Source: Planctomycetaceae bacterium
Lineage (GTDB): Bacteria; Planctomycetota; Phycisphaerae; UBA1845; UTPLA1
NCBI GenBank assembly: GCA_011525745.1
Contig: WYBU01000029.1
Span: forward strand, 58,033-122,032
DNA: 64,000 bases
Direction: 5' to 3'
Position numbers and translations under genes: made by a program. The notes below the pieces were generated by a model. The model saw only the letters and a list, made by a program, of their open reading frames with translations, was not told the DNA's origin and ran no database searches. Each line of letters opens with the position of its first letter. The stretch's first letter is position 1. Positions 1 to 9,014 of the stretch are shown in pieces.

Positions 1-71
1 TAGGCGCACAGATAGAACCCCAGCGCCACGAGCACAATCAACGCCACTGCAATATTGGGAAAACGCTTCAT
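1..71 (-). CDS. hflC: HflC-like SPFH protein, N-terminal fragment cut by window edge
   Basis: Only the first 23 codons are present. They begin MKRFPNIAVALIVLVALGFY, a short basic start followed by one hydrophobic helix, which is how HflC-type SPFH proteins begin. The ATG is at 71-69 and lies 10 nt downstream of the stop of the HflK-like gene on the same strand. That is the usual hflK-hflC order. In the family HflK and HflC form a membrane complex that modulates FtsH proteolysis. The identity rests on position and the single helix, since no SPFH domain is visible before the edge. Confidence 0.6.
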   Translation of the reverse strand, partial: MKRFPNIAVALIVLVALGFYLCA

Positions 72-81
72 GGTCTACTCG

Positions 82-2142
82 CTACTGGCCCTTCATTCCC
101 TGAATGGTCGCATTAATCAATTCCGGCCGGACCGCAGGCTCTTCGTCGAACTGCAAAACCACCCGCGACGGATTGCTGATGCACAGGATGTACTTGCGCA
201 CCTTGGATAGATCCAGCGTCCGCAGATAGCGGCGCAGCTTGTAAATCGCCGGCGACTTCTCGTAGGCGGTAAGCTGCATCGCGTACATTTCGGCCTGGGA
301 CATCTCTTCCATAATCCGCTTGAACGCCTGCCGCTCGGCCCGCGCGATGATCTGCCGGGCGTCGCCGCCGGCCAACTCCCGCAGCAGCCGCTCGGCTTCG
401 CGCCGCGCCTCCTCGCGCTGATCGGGAGCCGCCTGTTCCTCGGCCAGAATCACCTGGAAAAGCTCGTCGTGGTGCAAGCCGCCGGCGAGCACCTTCTTCT
501 TGTGGGCCTCGCCTTCGGCCCTGCGGATGGCCGCCTCTTTCTGCTGAAGCGCGTTGACCGTTTCTTCATAGGCGTCGGCCGCTTCGGTGATCGGATGCAC
601 GTTGGCCAGGCTGACGTGGACGATCTCGATGCCCAGATCGCCGCCGTCGTATCCACCGTGGTCCAGCGCCGTCTGCAACTCGCCCTTGATTCGCACCGCC
701 GCCACGGCGCCCTGTTCGCCCAGCAGGTCCAGCACCGTGGCGCTGCTGGCAAATCGCGTCAGCACGCGGTAGGCCTGGTCTTCGACGATGCGATCGACGT
801 CGCGCGACTGCTCGTGAAACCGCAACGTCGACCCCGGCTTGACCCGCCATTGAATGGGAATCGTCACCGACAGCAGATTCAGCGGCAGCGACTCATCCGC
901 CGCCGCCAGCCGATCGGGCACCATCAGCCCGTATTCGTGCTTGCGATGCTTGACCGACCAAAGTTCCGGCTCGCGCCGCGCCAGGTCCTCAGGCTTTTCC
1001 AGCGACTTGTCGTAGCCGATTTCCAGTCGCCGGATGCGCGCGGCCGCGATCAGCGTCGCCCGGTCGATCGGCCAGGGCGCCTTCAGCGAAACGCCCGGCG
1101 GCATCACCGTGAAATTCGAGCCGGCCGGCCGAAAGCGCTCGACGACCGCCTCATACCCCGGCGGCACGACCACGATGCCCGTCAGCAGCCAGATCACCGC
1201 GGCCTGGATCAGCAGCAGCGGAACGACCCAGCGGCCGAGCAATTGAAAGAACCACGTCTCGCTGACTTTGAAGCCGAACTGAAAATCCAACGCGTCGGCC
1301 ATGCTCTTCAGCACGCCGCCCGGCTCGCTGAACATCCCCAGCAGCCGGCTGTCGTAGAACGTGCGCTGCACGACGCCGGCAATGCGCGGCCGGTAGAGGT
1401 CCATTACGAAATTGATGACCATTTCGGCCGCCAGCAGGATCATCAGTCCGCCGATGGCCCAGGCCGTCCAGCGTTCAACGGCGGGCCAGTCGAAGGCGTT
1501 GGTCATCAGCAGCGCGACGCCAGTGGCCAGCCCGGCGATCGTGACGCCGAACATGGCATTGCCGCCGGCGCGTACGAGCGGAACGCCGCCGATGCGTGCG
1601 AGGTCGACCGCGTAGCGCGACAGAAAGAACGTCAGGGCGGTGACGCCGAGCACGAACGCAATGAGCAGGGCGAGATGATCGGATTTGACCGGTGTCGTTT
1701 CGGCCGCGTTGACCATCGAAAAGGCCAGCGGGCCGGGGATCAACCGGATGCCCATGATGGCGTGGAACAGTGCCACGAGCAGCGCGCCGATCGGGACGAA
1801 CCATCGTTCGAGCGTCCGCAGGCGGCGGCCCATGGCCAGGGCTTCCATCTGCTCGAGATCGGTTTCATCGAAAATGGTCTTGGAGCCGCCGAGGCGCTCT
1901 TTTCGCTCGCGCTCGAGCGTCTCTTTCTCGAGCCGCTCCTCGGCCAGCAAGCGCTGCTGGTGGACTTGTGCGTAGGCCACGATCCAGATGCCGGTCATGC
2001 CCAGCGTCAGCCAGGCCGTGGCATATACCGCCGTGCTCAGGCCGTACAGCGAAACGACCAGCAGCACGGCGAACGCCGCCAGACAGGTCAGGCTGCCAAG
2101 GATGGCCAACACTTCACCGCGTCGATCCGTACCCGGGTTCAC
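82..2142 (-). CDS. hflK: HflK-like SPFH/band-7 protein with a multi-spanning N-terminal half
   Basis: The protein has 686 residues. The C-terminal half is an SPFH domain: a membrane helix at about 302-324 leads into VVPPGYEAVVERF, and a long charged coiled-coil-like stretch (about 540-640) follows, as in HflK. The N-terminal 300 residues are unusual. They hold about six further hydrophobic helices (near 12-32, 38-56, 114-135, 157-177, 193-216, 226-250), whereas ordinary HflK is around 400 residues with one helix. The start is GTG at 2142, because the nearby ATG at 2150 meets a TGA within four codons. HflC follows, so an FtsH-regulating membrane complex is likely. Function of the extra helices is unknown. 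Confidence 0.8.
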   Translation of the reverse strand: MNPGTDRRGEVLAILGSLTCLAAFAVLLVVSLYGLSTAVYATAWLTLGMTGIWIVAYAQVHQQRLLAEERLEKETLERERKERLGGSKTIFDETDLEQMEALAMGRRLRTLERWFVPIGALLVALFHAIMGIRLIPGPLAFSMVNAAETTPVKSDHLALLIAFVLGVTALTFFLSRYAVDLARIGGVPLVRAGGNAMFGVTIAGLATGVALLMTNAFDWPAVERWTAWAIGGLMILLAAEMVINFVMDLYRPRIAGVVQRTFYDSRLLGMFSEPGGVLKSMADALDFQFGFKVSETWFFQLLGRWVVPLLLIQAAVIWLLTGIVVVPPGYEAVVERFRPAGSNFTVMPPGVSLKAPWPIDRATLIAAARIRRLEIGYDKSLEKPEDLARREPELWSVKHRKHEYGLMVPDRLAAADESLPLNLLSVTIPIQWRVKPGSTLRFHEQSRDVDRIVEDQAYRVLTRFASSATVLDLLGEQGAVAAVRIKGELQTALDHGGYDGGDLGIEIVHVSLANVHPITEAADAYEETVNALQQKEAAIRRAEGEAHKKKVLAGGLHHDELFQVILAEEQAAPDQREEARREAERLLRELAGGDARQIIARAERQAFKRIMEEMSQAEMYAMQLTAYEKSPAIYKLRRYLRTLDLSKVRKYILCISNPSRVVLQFDEEPAVRPELINATIQGMKGQ

Positions 2143-2497
2143 TTAGGCATCGTCCTCTGAATTCGGGGTCAAAACGGTACACCGAGTGACAAGTCGGCGT
2201 CGTATCGGCCCCGGCAAAGCCGGAGCATTGTATCCGCAACGCCGCGTCTGCCAACCGACACCGGTTCATGGGGCCGCCTTGACCCGTTTGGCGCTTACCC
2301 TTAATAGAGCGTTGAATGGCGTTTCCGGCGGCTACGACCCGTTGCGCCGCAGCCCCAGGGGTGGCGGTCTTCCGCGGCGGACCGGTGTCGGAAGCCATGA
2401 CCGCTACATGGATTACGTGTGCCGGTCGCCGCCCGTTGGCCGAATTCCGCGGAAAATTACGAACACGACGGCGGTTTGTGCGTAGCCCGCCGGGCAG
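2143..2497. other. Intergenic region between divergent hflK and permease genes
   Basis: This 355-bp spacer separates two divergently transcribed genes and should hold both promoters. I found no convincing -35/-10 pair, RNA gene or named repeat. A minus-strand frame of 132 codons crosses it, but its composition is not protein-like. Confidence 0.4.
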
Positions 2498-3709
2498 ATG
2501 CTCATGAACCAACTGTTTGCCATTCTCCGCAACACCCTGTTGCAGACCGTTCGGCAGCCCATATACGGATTGATTATTCTGGTCACGCTGGGCAGCCTGG
2601 CGATGTCTCCCGCGGTCACCGGCTGGACCCTGGATGATGATAATAAGCTCTTGCGGGACTTAGTGTTATCCGCGTTGCTATTGCAGGGAGTGTTTCTCGC
2701 CGCCTTCGGTGCGTCCAGCGTCATCAGCGTCGAGATTGACGACAAGACCGTTCTGACCGTGGCCTCGAAGCCGGTCAGCCGATGGCTGTTCATCCTGGGC
2801 AAGTTCTGCGGTGTGTTCCTGGCGTTGCTGCTGGCGCATTACATCGGCGTGCTCGGCATGATGATGACGTTGCGGCATGGGGTGCTACAGACCGCCTCGG
2901 AAAAATCGGACCTGACGGTCATTATCGCCGGGCCGGGCGTCATGCTGCTCGTCATGCTGGCCGCCGCGGCCATGAATTACCTGTTCGATTGGCGCTTCCT
3001 CAGCTCCACCGTGGTGATGGCCGCCATCGGCCTTTCGATCGGTACGGTCGTGCTGACGTTCATCGACCGCAAGGGACAGTTTCGAACGTACGAGATCACT
3101 CAGGACGTACCCGGCATCCCCGAGAACATCGACCCAGAGAAGGACTTCAAAGACATCATCATCTACCGCGATCTCACCGAGCCGGGCAGCCCCCAAAAGC
3201 ACGGCCTGCTGGTGCGCAACGAGTGGCTCGGTCCGATTTCCGACGCCGATCGCGAATACCTGATGGAACTGTCCGACGAGCGCGCGTGGCGGATGAACGT
3301 CGACTTCCTCGTCATCGAGACGCGCAAGACGGTGACGCCCCAGATCGCCAAGGCTGCGATCCTGCTCGTTGCGGTGTTGGGTGTGCTGACGAGTTTTGCC
3401 GTGATGGTCTCGACGCGGCTAAGCACCGCCTGGACGCTGATGCTAACCGTCGTGCTGCTGGCCGCGGGACTCGTGTCGGACTATTTCCTCAGGCCGCTCA
3501 TCGGTTCCGGCGGCGCGTGGAGCATTCCGGCGGCGATCGGCTATTACGCCCTGCCCAATATGCAATTCTTCTGGCTGATCGACGCGATCTCGGAAGACCG
3601 GGTAATTCCCTGGTCCTATCTGGGAAACTGCTTCGCCTACGCCGGCGTCTATTCGCTCGGAATGCTGGGGCTGGGCGCCGCACTGTTCGAAACGCGCGAA
3701 GTCGGCTGA
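2498..3709 (+). CDS. ABC-2 type transporter permease
   Basis: The protein has 403 residues. Hydrophobic helices lie near 22-42, 54-78, 96-122, 142-163, 168-190 and in a cluster from 288 to 390. Between them is a hydrophilic extracytoplasmic loop (about 191-285). Residues 75-95 (SVISVEIDDKTVLTVASKPV) match the conserved cytoplasmic segment of bacterial ABC-2 permeases (GAA..E...GT...L..KPV type), so it is probably the membrane part of an exporter. No ATPase gene lies beside it, so the partner must be outside the window or shared. Translation could also start at ATG 2504, two codons downstream. Confidence 0.75.
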   Translation: MLMNQLFAILRNTLLQTVRQPIYGLIILVTLGSLAMSPAVTGWTLDDDNKLLRDLVLSALLLQGVFLAAFGASSVISVEIDDKTVLTVASKPVSRWLFILGKFCGVFLALLLAHYIGVLGMMMTLRHGVLQTASEKSDLTVIIAGPGVMLLVMLAAAAMNYLFDWRFLSSTVVMAAIGLSIGTVVLTFIDRKGQFRTYEITQDVPGIPENIDPEKDFKDIIIYRDLTEPGSPQKHGLLVRNEWLGPISDADREYLMELSDERAWRMNVDFLVIETRKTVTPQIAKAAILLVAVLGVLTSFAVMVSTRLSTAWTLMLTVVLLAAGLVSDYFLRPLIGSGGAWSIPAAIGYYALPNMQFFWLIDAISEDRVIPWSYLGNCFAYAGVYSLGMLGLGAALFETREVG

Positions 3710-3711
3710 CG

Positions 3712-4941
3712 TCAACCCTTCAGATTGACGCACACGAGCCGCTCGAGATTTCGCGCGTAGAGGCGCCCGCGATGCAGCGTCGACACCGTCCAGCAGCGCC
3801 CGTCCAGAATCGGCGCGCTGCACACCGGCTTGAACTCCTTCGGCGTCGCCGGCGCGATCTCCAGCTTGCCATCCTCGCTGAGGAAAAGCAGATTCGCGTC
3901 GGCCAGCACCACCGTGCCGTGCTTGGCCCGCGGGACGCTCCACTTCTCGCGGCCCGTGAGAAACTCGACGCACTTCAGGGCGGTTTCGTCGCTGGTGTAA
4001 AGATGGCCCTCGTACAGGATGCACGACTGAAACTTGTTGCGCAGCGCGCGGCTCTCCCAGATCGTCTCGTGCGTCAACTTATCCGGCGTACCTCCGAGTT
4101 TCAGTACGATGCAACCGTGGCGGTAACCGGAGCTGAAGAACAGATGGCCGTCGTGGTAGATCGGCGACGAGGCATTGACGTTCCAGTCGGTCTTCCACGG
4201 CATGCGCCACACCTGCTTGCCCGTTTGGGCGTCTGCAATGATGGCCGACACGCCGCAGAAGCCGGCGATGTAGCGCCGCCCCTTGTGCGTGAACGGGTAC
4301 GGCGTGGCGTAGCCCACCGGGTCGTCGCCGCATTTCCACTTCTGCTCGCCGGTCTTCTTGTCGAACGCCGCCAGCGCGCCATCCGACTCGCCGGCCGACA
4401 CAATCGCCAGGTCGCCCTCGATCAGCACCGAACCGCTGTAGCCCCATTGTGGCTTGTGATTGAACTGCTTCTTCCAGACTTCGCTGCCGGTATCGGCGTC
4501 GACGCACAGCAGCAGTCCGTGTCCGCCGAAGATATAGACGCGGCCCTCGTGTATCGTCGGAGTCGCGCGCGTGCCGTCGCCGCCCTGCGGATCCTTGAAC
4601 AGCTTCTCGAACGGCTTTTTCCAAATCGGCTTGCCGGTTTCGGCGTTCAGGCACAACAGCACCTGCTGCCCGTCCTCGCTGCCGCACGTGTAAAGCCGAT
4701 CGCCCACGCACGACATGCCGCTGAAGGCGTCGCCGATCTTCTGTTCCCACAACTGCGGCGGCGGCTGCGTTCGCGGCTTGGCCAGCCCCTTTTCGGGGCT
4801 GATGCCGTCGTGATTCGGACCGCGGAAGTTGGGCCAGTCCAAGGCCCATGCGGCTGCGGGCGTCATCAGCGACGCAACAATAAACAGGGCGAACGGGAGC
4901 GCCGGCCGCGCGCAAGCCAATTCCATCGATTGCGGGTGCAT
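3712..4941 (-). CDS. Exported PQQ-like beta-propeller repeat protein
   Basis: The start chosen is ATG 4941, preceded by AAGGAG at a good distance. It gives 409 residues with a cleavable signal peptide ending near residue 33 (AAAWA). The mature protein opens with DWPNFRGPNHDG, a signature very common in planctomycete PQQ-like quinoprotein-type propellers. Repeated W and G-rich blades follow (for example LCLNAETGKPIWKKP and AFDKKTGEQKWKC). No dehydrogenase catalytic residues can be assigned, so it is best read as a periplasmic repeat protein of unknown substrate. It ends 2 bp after the convergent permease gene. Longer upstream reading is possible but has no better ribosome site. Confidence 0.85.
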   Translation of the reverse strand: MHPQSMELACARPALPFALFIVASLMTPAAAWALDWPNFRGPNHDGISPEKGLAKPRTQPPPQLWEQKIGDAFSGMSCVGDRLYTCGSEDGQQVLLCLNAETGKPIWKKPFEKLFKDPQGGDGTRATPTIHEGRVYIFGGHGLLLCVDADTGSEVWKKQFNHKPQWGYSGSVLIEGDLAIVSAGESDGALAAFDKKTGEQKWKCGDDPVGYATPYPFTHKGRRYIAGFCGVSAIIADAQTGKQVWRMPWKTDWNVNASSPIYHDGHLFFSSGYRHGCIVLKLGGTPDKLTHETIWESRALRNKFQSCILYEGHLYTSDETALKCVEFLTGREKWSVPRAKHGTVVLADANLLFLSEDGKLEIAPATPKEFKPVCSAPILDGRCWTVSTLHRGRLYARNLERLVCVNLKG

Positions 4942-5109
4942 GAAGTTCTCCTTGGGTCGGACGTGAAAGTGTAGGCTACAGTGACTTGGCAGGGTTGGGA
5001 AGCACGCTACGGTCCGCAGGGGCATGCCCGAACCCCGCACGTTCCTCGTCGCTTCCACACGGTCGCGGTTCGGTCAACGACCTGATGAGGCCATTCCGTC
5101 GGGACAACC

Positions 5110-6579
5110 ATGAACATCCTCACGCAACTCTATCGGCCGTCGCTGTCGTTGCTGACCGATCTGTACCAACTGACGATGGCCTACGGCTACTGGAAGTCGG
5201 GCGTCAGCGGACGGGAAACCGCCTTTCATTTGTTCTTCCGGCAGAATCCCTTCGGCGGCGGCTTCACGCTCGCGTGCGGACTCGAACACGTGCTGGCGTT
5301 CATGGAGCAGTTTCGCTTCGACTCCGACGACCTGGCCTATCTCGCCGGCCTGCGCGGAAACGACGGCGCGCCGCTTTTTGAGGACGGCTTCTTGTCCTAT
5401 CTGGGCGGGCAGCGGCTGACCTGCGACGTGCATGCCGTTCCCGAGGGCACGGTCGTCTTTCCGCACGAACCGCTGGCCCGCGTCACCGGTCCGATCATTC
5501 AATGCCAGCTTCTCGAAACGCCGCTGCTGAACCTCCTCAACTTCCAGTCGCTGATCGCCACCAAGGCCGCGCGCGTCTGTCTGGCCGCGCAGGGCAAGCC
5601 GGTGTTCGAGTTCGGACTGCGCCGCGCCCAGGGCATTGACGGCGGGATGGCCGCCAGCCGCGCGGCGTATATCGGCGGCTGCGCGGGCACGTCCAACGTT
5701 CTGGCGGGTCGGTTTTTCGGCATTCCGGTCAAAGGCACGCACGCGCACAGTTGGGTCATGTCGTTCGACGACGAGCGCGAGGCCTTTGTCGCCTACGCCG
5801 AAGCGCTGCCCAACAACTGCGTGTTTCTTGTCGACACCTACGACACGCTCGACGGCGTCCGCCGCGCCGTCGAAGTCGCGCGGCGGCTGCGCGAGCGCGG
5901 TCACGAGATGATCGGTGTCCGGCTCGATTCCGGCGACCTGGCCTATCTGAGCATCGAGGCCCGGCGCATCCTCGACGCCGCCGGCTTTCCCGACGCGGTC
6001 ATCCTGGCCAGCAACGACCTCGATGAGCATCTCATTACCAGCCTCAACGATCAGGGCGCCCGCATCGGCGTGTGGGGCGTCGGCACCCGTCTGGCCACGG
6101 CTTACGATCAGCCGGCGCTGGGCGGCGTTTACAAACTCACGGCCGTGCGCGAACCGGGGCAGGAATGGCGCTACAAAGTCAAACTGTCGGAGCAGGCGAT
6201 CAAGACGTCGAACCCCGGCATTCTCCAGGTGCGGCGCTACTTTCAAGACGGCGAGGCGTTGGCGGACGCCATCTACGACGAACCCGCCGGGCTGCACGGC
6301 GAGTGCACGATCGTCGATCCGCTCGACATGAGCCGGCGGCGCACGATCGCGGCCGATGCGCGGTACGAGGATCTGCTCGTCCCCGTTTGGCGCGGCGGCC
6401 AGCGCGTCTACGATTCGCCGTCGCTGGAGGAGATTCGCCGCCGTGCGGGCGAGCAGTTGTCGCGCTTTCACTCCGGCGTGAAGCGGTTCGATTTCCCGCA
6501 CCAGTTCCCGGTCGGGCTGGAACTGCGCCTGTGGCAGCTCAAGAACCGCCTGATTCACGATGCGCGAAGTCGGAAATAA
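5110..6579 (+). CDS. pncB: Nicotinate phosphoribosyltransferase
   Basis: The protein has 489 residues, the usual length of the long bacterial form. It condenses nicotinate with PRPP to make nicotinate mononucleotide in the cytoplasmic NAD salvage pathway. Family marks are the opening [15 protein letters not shown], the [10 protein letters not shown] segment (167-175) and GTHAHSW (209-215). The last corresponds to the region of the phosphorylated histidine in NAPRTases. The gene stands alone on the plus strand and converges with recO, leaving 13 bp between the stops. Confidence 0.95.
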   Translation: MNILTQLYRPSLSLLTDLYQLTMAYGYWKSGVSGRETAFHLFFRQNPFGGGFTLACGLEHVLAFMEQFRFDSDDLAYLAGLRGNDGAPLFEDGFLSYLGGQRLTCDVHAVPEGTVVFPHEPLARVTGPIIQCQLLETPLLNLLNFQSLIATKAARVCLAAQGKPVFEFGLRRAQGIDGGMAASRAAYIGGCAGTSNVLAGRFFGIPVKGTHAHSWVMSFDDEREAFVAYAEALPNNCVFLVDTYDTLDGVRRAVEVARRLRERGHEMIGVRLDSGDLAYLSIEARRILDAAGFPDAVILASNDLDEHLITSLNDQGARIGVWGVGTRLATAYDQPALGGVYKLTAVREPGQEWRYKVKLSEQAIKTSNPGILQVRRYFQDGEALADAIYDEPAGLHGECTIVDPLDMSRRRTIAADARYEDLLVPVWRGGQRVYDSPSLEEIRRRAGEQLSRFHSGVKRFDFPHQFPVGLELRLWQLKNRLIHDARSRK

Positions 6580-6592
6580 TCATGCACTGTTG

Positions 6593-7435
6593 TCACGCCC
6601 GGCCGGTCCGAATGGCATCCCTGAGGGGTTGAGCCAGCCGCAGGGGGCGGGCCAGCGTTTCGCGCAGGTGGTAGTCCAGCACGTCGAAGGCGCCCATTTC
6701 GGCCGTTGATCCGCGCGCCGCGACGACGACCGCGTTGCGGCCGGCCGGACCGCGCGGCGCGGCGGCGTTCTCATCCTCGTCGTGTTCGACGAGCAATTCG
6801 CCGTTGGGTGACGCCTGTTTCGCGCCGAATCGAAGCGCTTCGATCGCCTCGCGCGGAACGCGCCGTTTCTCGACCAGCGCCGGCTCGCAGTCGCGGCAGA
6901 CCACGCCGCCCTGCCGCGAACTGAAAAAGACCGGTTCCGCCGCCGAAACTTCCCGGCCGCAGGCCGCGCAGCGCGACCATTCGGGCGTCAGTCCGATTTC
7001 GCGCAACAGAACGTGCACCCAGTGCGTCAGCGCCGCCAGCGGCGGGGCGGTCGCCAGCGACTCCAGCATCGTGATCGTCGCGTCGAACAGCCCCGGATGC
7101 GGATCGCCTTCTTCCGTGAGGTGCGCGGCCGCTTCGGCGGCGTATTGCGCGGCGTACCAGCGCGGCAGGTCGCGACGCAGGTGCGGAAAGGCATCGCGCT
7201 GACGCCACTCCGTCAGTGTGCCCAGCGCCTCGCTGCCCGGCCGGCGCGAAAAGACGACCGTGCCGCGTTCGAGCAGATCGACGCCGACGGCGACGCGGCG
7301 CTTCGTGCCGCGCTTGATTCCCTTGGCGATCAACCGTTGTGCGCCGTGCGCGCGGCAGAAGACCAGCAGGACCTGCGATGTCTCGCTGTAGTCCAGCCGC
7401 CGCAGCACGATCGCCTCGTCGTGAATCAGGGCCAA
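6593..7435 (-). CDS. recO: DNA repair protein RecO
   Basis: RecO helps load RecA in the RecFOR gap-repair pathway. The fold is recognisable from the N-terminal OB segment (ALIHDEAIVLRRLDYSETSQ, then a G.KR..KR.. stretch) and from a C4 zinc site, CAACGREVSAAEPVFFSS followed by CRDC. I chose TTG 7435 because it gives the standard N-terminus and has GGAG eight bases upstream, yielding 280 residues. The frame stays open to 7537, but the extra residues look unrelated to the family. The C-terminus is alanine- and arginine-rich. Confidence 0.88.
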   Translation of the reverse strand: MALIHDEAIVLRRLDYSETSQVLLVFCRAHGAQRLIAKGIKRGTKRRVAVGVDLLERGTVVFSRRPGSEALGTLTEWRQRDAFPHLRRDLPRWYAAQYAAEAAAHLTEEGDPHPGLFDATITMLESLATAPPLAALTHWVHVLLREIGLTPEWSRCAACGREVSAAEPVFFSSRQGGVVCRDCEPALVEKRRVPREAIEALRFGAKQASPNGELLVEHDEDENAAAPRGPAGRNAVVVAARGSTAEMGAFDVLDYHLRETLARPLRLAQPLRDAIRTGRA

Positions 7436-7594
7436 AGTGCAGGCTCCGGACTCTTTCGCGCGGCACAGCCACGCAGGGTCCGCCGTGCGAACGAAAAAGA
7501 CGCCGCGCAACGAGACGCGCCTGCAACGTTGCGTCATGCGTTCGTTCCGCCAGCGGCGTTCCCGCGCGGAAAAGCGCAGCTCCGCCGCGCGGCG

Positions 7595-7624
7595 TAAACG
7601 CTTACTGACGTGCGCGTCTCGTTA
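7595..7624. repeat. Dispersed repeat, 'cttactgacgtgcgcgtctcgtt' type
   Basis: The same sequence, with small changes, recurs near 17458-17487 (inverted), 26880-26905, 43802-43830 and 45177-45205, always outside genes. It is one of several intergenic repeat families in the window. No function can be assigned from sequence. Confidence 0.6.
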
Positions 7625-7665
7625 CGGCCGGTCCCGGACTTGAAACCCTTGCGAGTCTGCAACCG

Positions 7666-8379
7666 CTACAGCGCGCCCGTCACTATGTGCGTCCCGCCGC
7701 CCGTGGAATGTGCGATTAGCTTGCCGCCGGCCGCGATGATTCCCGTCCGCTGCGCGATGCCGTTGTGTGCGTGATCCTCGCCCGCCGCGGCCGCGATGAC
7801 CGCCGCGACGCCCAGCCGCCGCGCCCACCGCGCCAAATCCTTCAGGCTCTTTCCCTCGCCCTTCGCCGCCGCCGTGCAGATGCTGCCGACGATCAGCTTC
7901 GCACCGATTCCCGCCGCGGCGTTCCACGCTTCCTCGTTCGTCGCGTCTTCGCGCGGTAGCAGCACGACGCCGTCCGGCGGCGACGCGCTGGCGATGGGCT
8001 GCGTCCCGGCGGTGAATCCGCGCTGCTCCCGCTGCGGCAGGTGCATCTGCGGCTGCACGATCAGCGTGTCGCCGTCCGCATCGAGCAGCACGCCGGCGAC
8101 GATGCGGCGATCGCCGTCCCAGCCGGCCATGGCGAAGGCGATCGGCACGCCCCACTCGCGGGCCGCTTCGGCGAAGGCCGCGCGCGTCGCGCCGTGAATC
8201 GGCTCAAAAACTTCGTCGTGTCCCAGGGACGGGTGCGCGGCCTCGAACAGCGCCGGCAGCACGATCAGATCGGGCGACGGCTCGTCCTGACCGGCGTACG
8301 CGATCGCGGTCAGCGCCGCGCGGAGCATGGCCGCCCGATGGCGCGGCGAACAGGCGAGCTGGATGGCGGCGATGTTCAT
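7666..8379 (-). CDS. Nitrilase-fold protein lacking the catalytic triad
   Basis: The protein has 237 residues from ATG 8379 and begins MNIAAIQLACSP, as carbon-nitrogen hydrolases do. It keeps the family's landmarks: VLPALFE near 40-46, QMHLPQRE..GFTAG near 111-125, and a GAKLIV segment near 159-164. By eye alignment the catalytic Glu of PELF is Ala43, the Lys of the K.HL motif is Gln111, and the Cys of the ICYD motif is Arg143. All three residues needed for amide or nitrile hydrolysis appear absent. It is therefore probably a pseudoenzyme with a binding or regulatory role. It sits 65 bp downstream of ybeY on the same strand. Confidence 0.7.
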   Translation of the reverse strand: MNIAAIQLACSPRHRAAMLRAALTAIAYAGQDEPSPDLIVLPALFEAAHPSLGHDEVFEPIHGATRAAFAEAAREWGVPIAFAMAGWDGDRRIVAGVLLDADGDTLIVQPQMHLPQREQRGFTAGTQPIASASPPDGVVLLPREDATNEEAWNAAAGIGAKLIVGSICTAAAKGEGKSLKDLARWARRLGVAAVIAAAAGEDHAHNGIAQRTGIIAAGGKLIAHSTGGGTHIVTGAL

Positions 8380-8444
8380 ATGCCAAGTCGATCTCGCCTG
8401 GTATGAGCCATGGAATCCTGCCGTCCCCGCGACGTGCTTGAAGT

Positions 8445-9014
8445 TCACTTTCGAGCACGTCTGGTTCCGCCTCGGCGCCGCGAATGATACACGCGCCCGA
8501 CGCCCAGGGCGTGCAGAACCTCGTCTTCCTTCTCATGCATCTCGCGGCGCTGCGCTGCGCGCCGATCATCATACCCCAGCAGATGCAGCACGCCGTGCAC
8601 GACGTACAACAATGCCTCGTCGCGCGGCGCATGCCCGCGCCGCCGCGCCTCGCGCCGCGCCGTGTCGAGCGATACCACAATCTGGCCGTCGATGCGATCC
8701 GCGTCCGGGTCGTCGCGCAGATCGAACGTCAGCACGTCCGTCGGCCCGACGTGGCGCAGCCATGACTCGTTCAGCGCGGCGATCTGGTCGTCGGAAACGA
8801 ATGCGATCGAGAGGGAACCGGCCCGCGAACGGCTTGCACCCCCGTCATGCGAGTGGCGGCACAGTCGCAACGCAAGCCGGACGGCGCGCCGGACCACGTC
8901 GGCCCAGCCGCGCGGACAGGAATGCAGTTGAATGCGAAATCGGTTTGCCGCGCTGCTTGTATGGCGGTCCCGCTGCGCCTGCGCCGCGGGACCCTGCCCC
9001 GCCCGGCGGCTCAT
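8445..9014 (-). CDS. ybeY: Endoribonuclease YbeY (rRNA maturation factor)
   Basis: YbeY is a zinc-dependent RNase involved in 16S rRNA 3' end maturation and ribosome quality control. The family core is present: GPTDVLTFDLRDD near 90-102, then HGVLHLLGYDD (140-150). In canonical YbeY the last position of this motif is the third zinc-binding His, but here it is Asp150. ATG 9014 overlaps the stop of the upstream HD-phosphohydrolase gene in an ATGA, which argues for this start (189 residues) and for translational coupling. The first 24 residues are an extension compared with typical members. Confidence 0.85.
   Translation of the reverse strand: MSRRAGQGPAAQAQRDRHTSSAANRFRIQLHSCPRGWADVVRRAVRLALRLCRHSHDGGASRSRAGSLSIAFVSDDQIAALNESWLRHVGPTDVLTFDLRDDPDADRIDGQIVVSLDTARREARRRGHAPRDEALLYVVHGVLHLLGYDDRRAAQRREMHEKEDEVLHALGVGRVYHSRRRGGTRRARK

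Noticed and set aside
469..2160. A 563-codon plus-strand frame opposite hflK
   Set aside because: Composition (His/Arg/Gln-rich) is typical of antisense frames in GC-rich genes. The SPFH motifs are on the minus strand.
2782..4974. A 730-codon plus-strand frame across the permease and PQQ gene
   Set aside because: It shadows two real genes in opposite orientations and has no recognisable motif.
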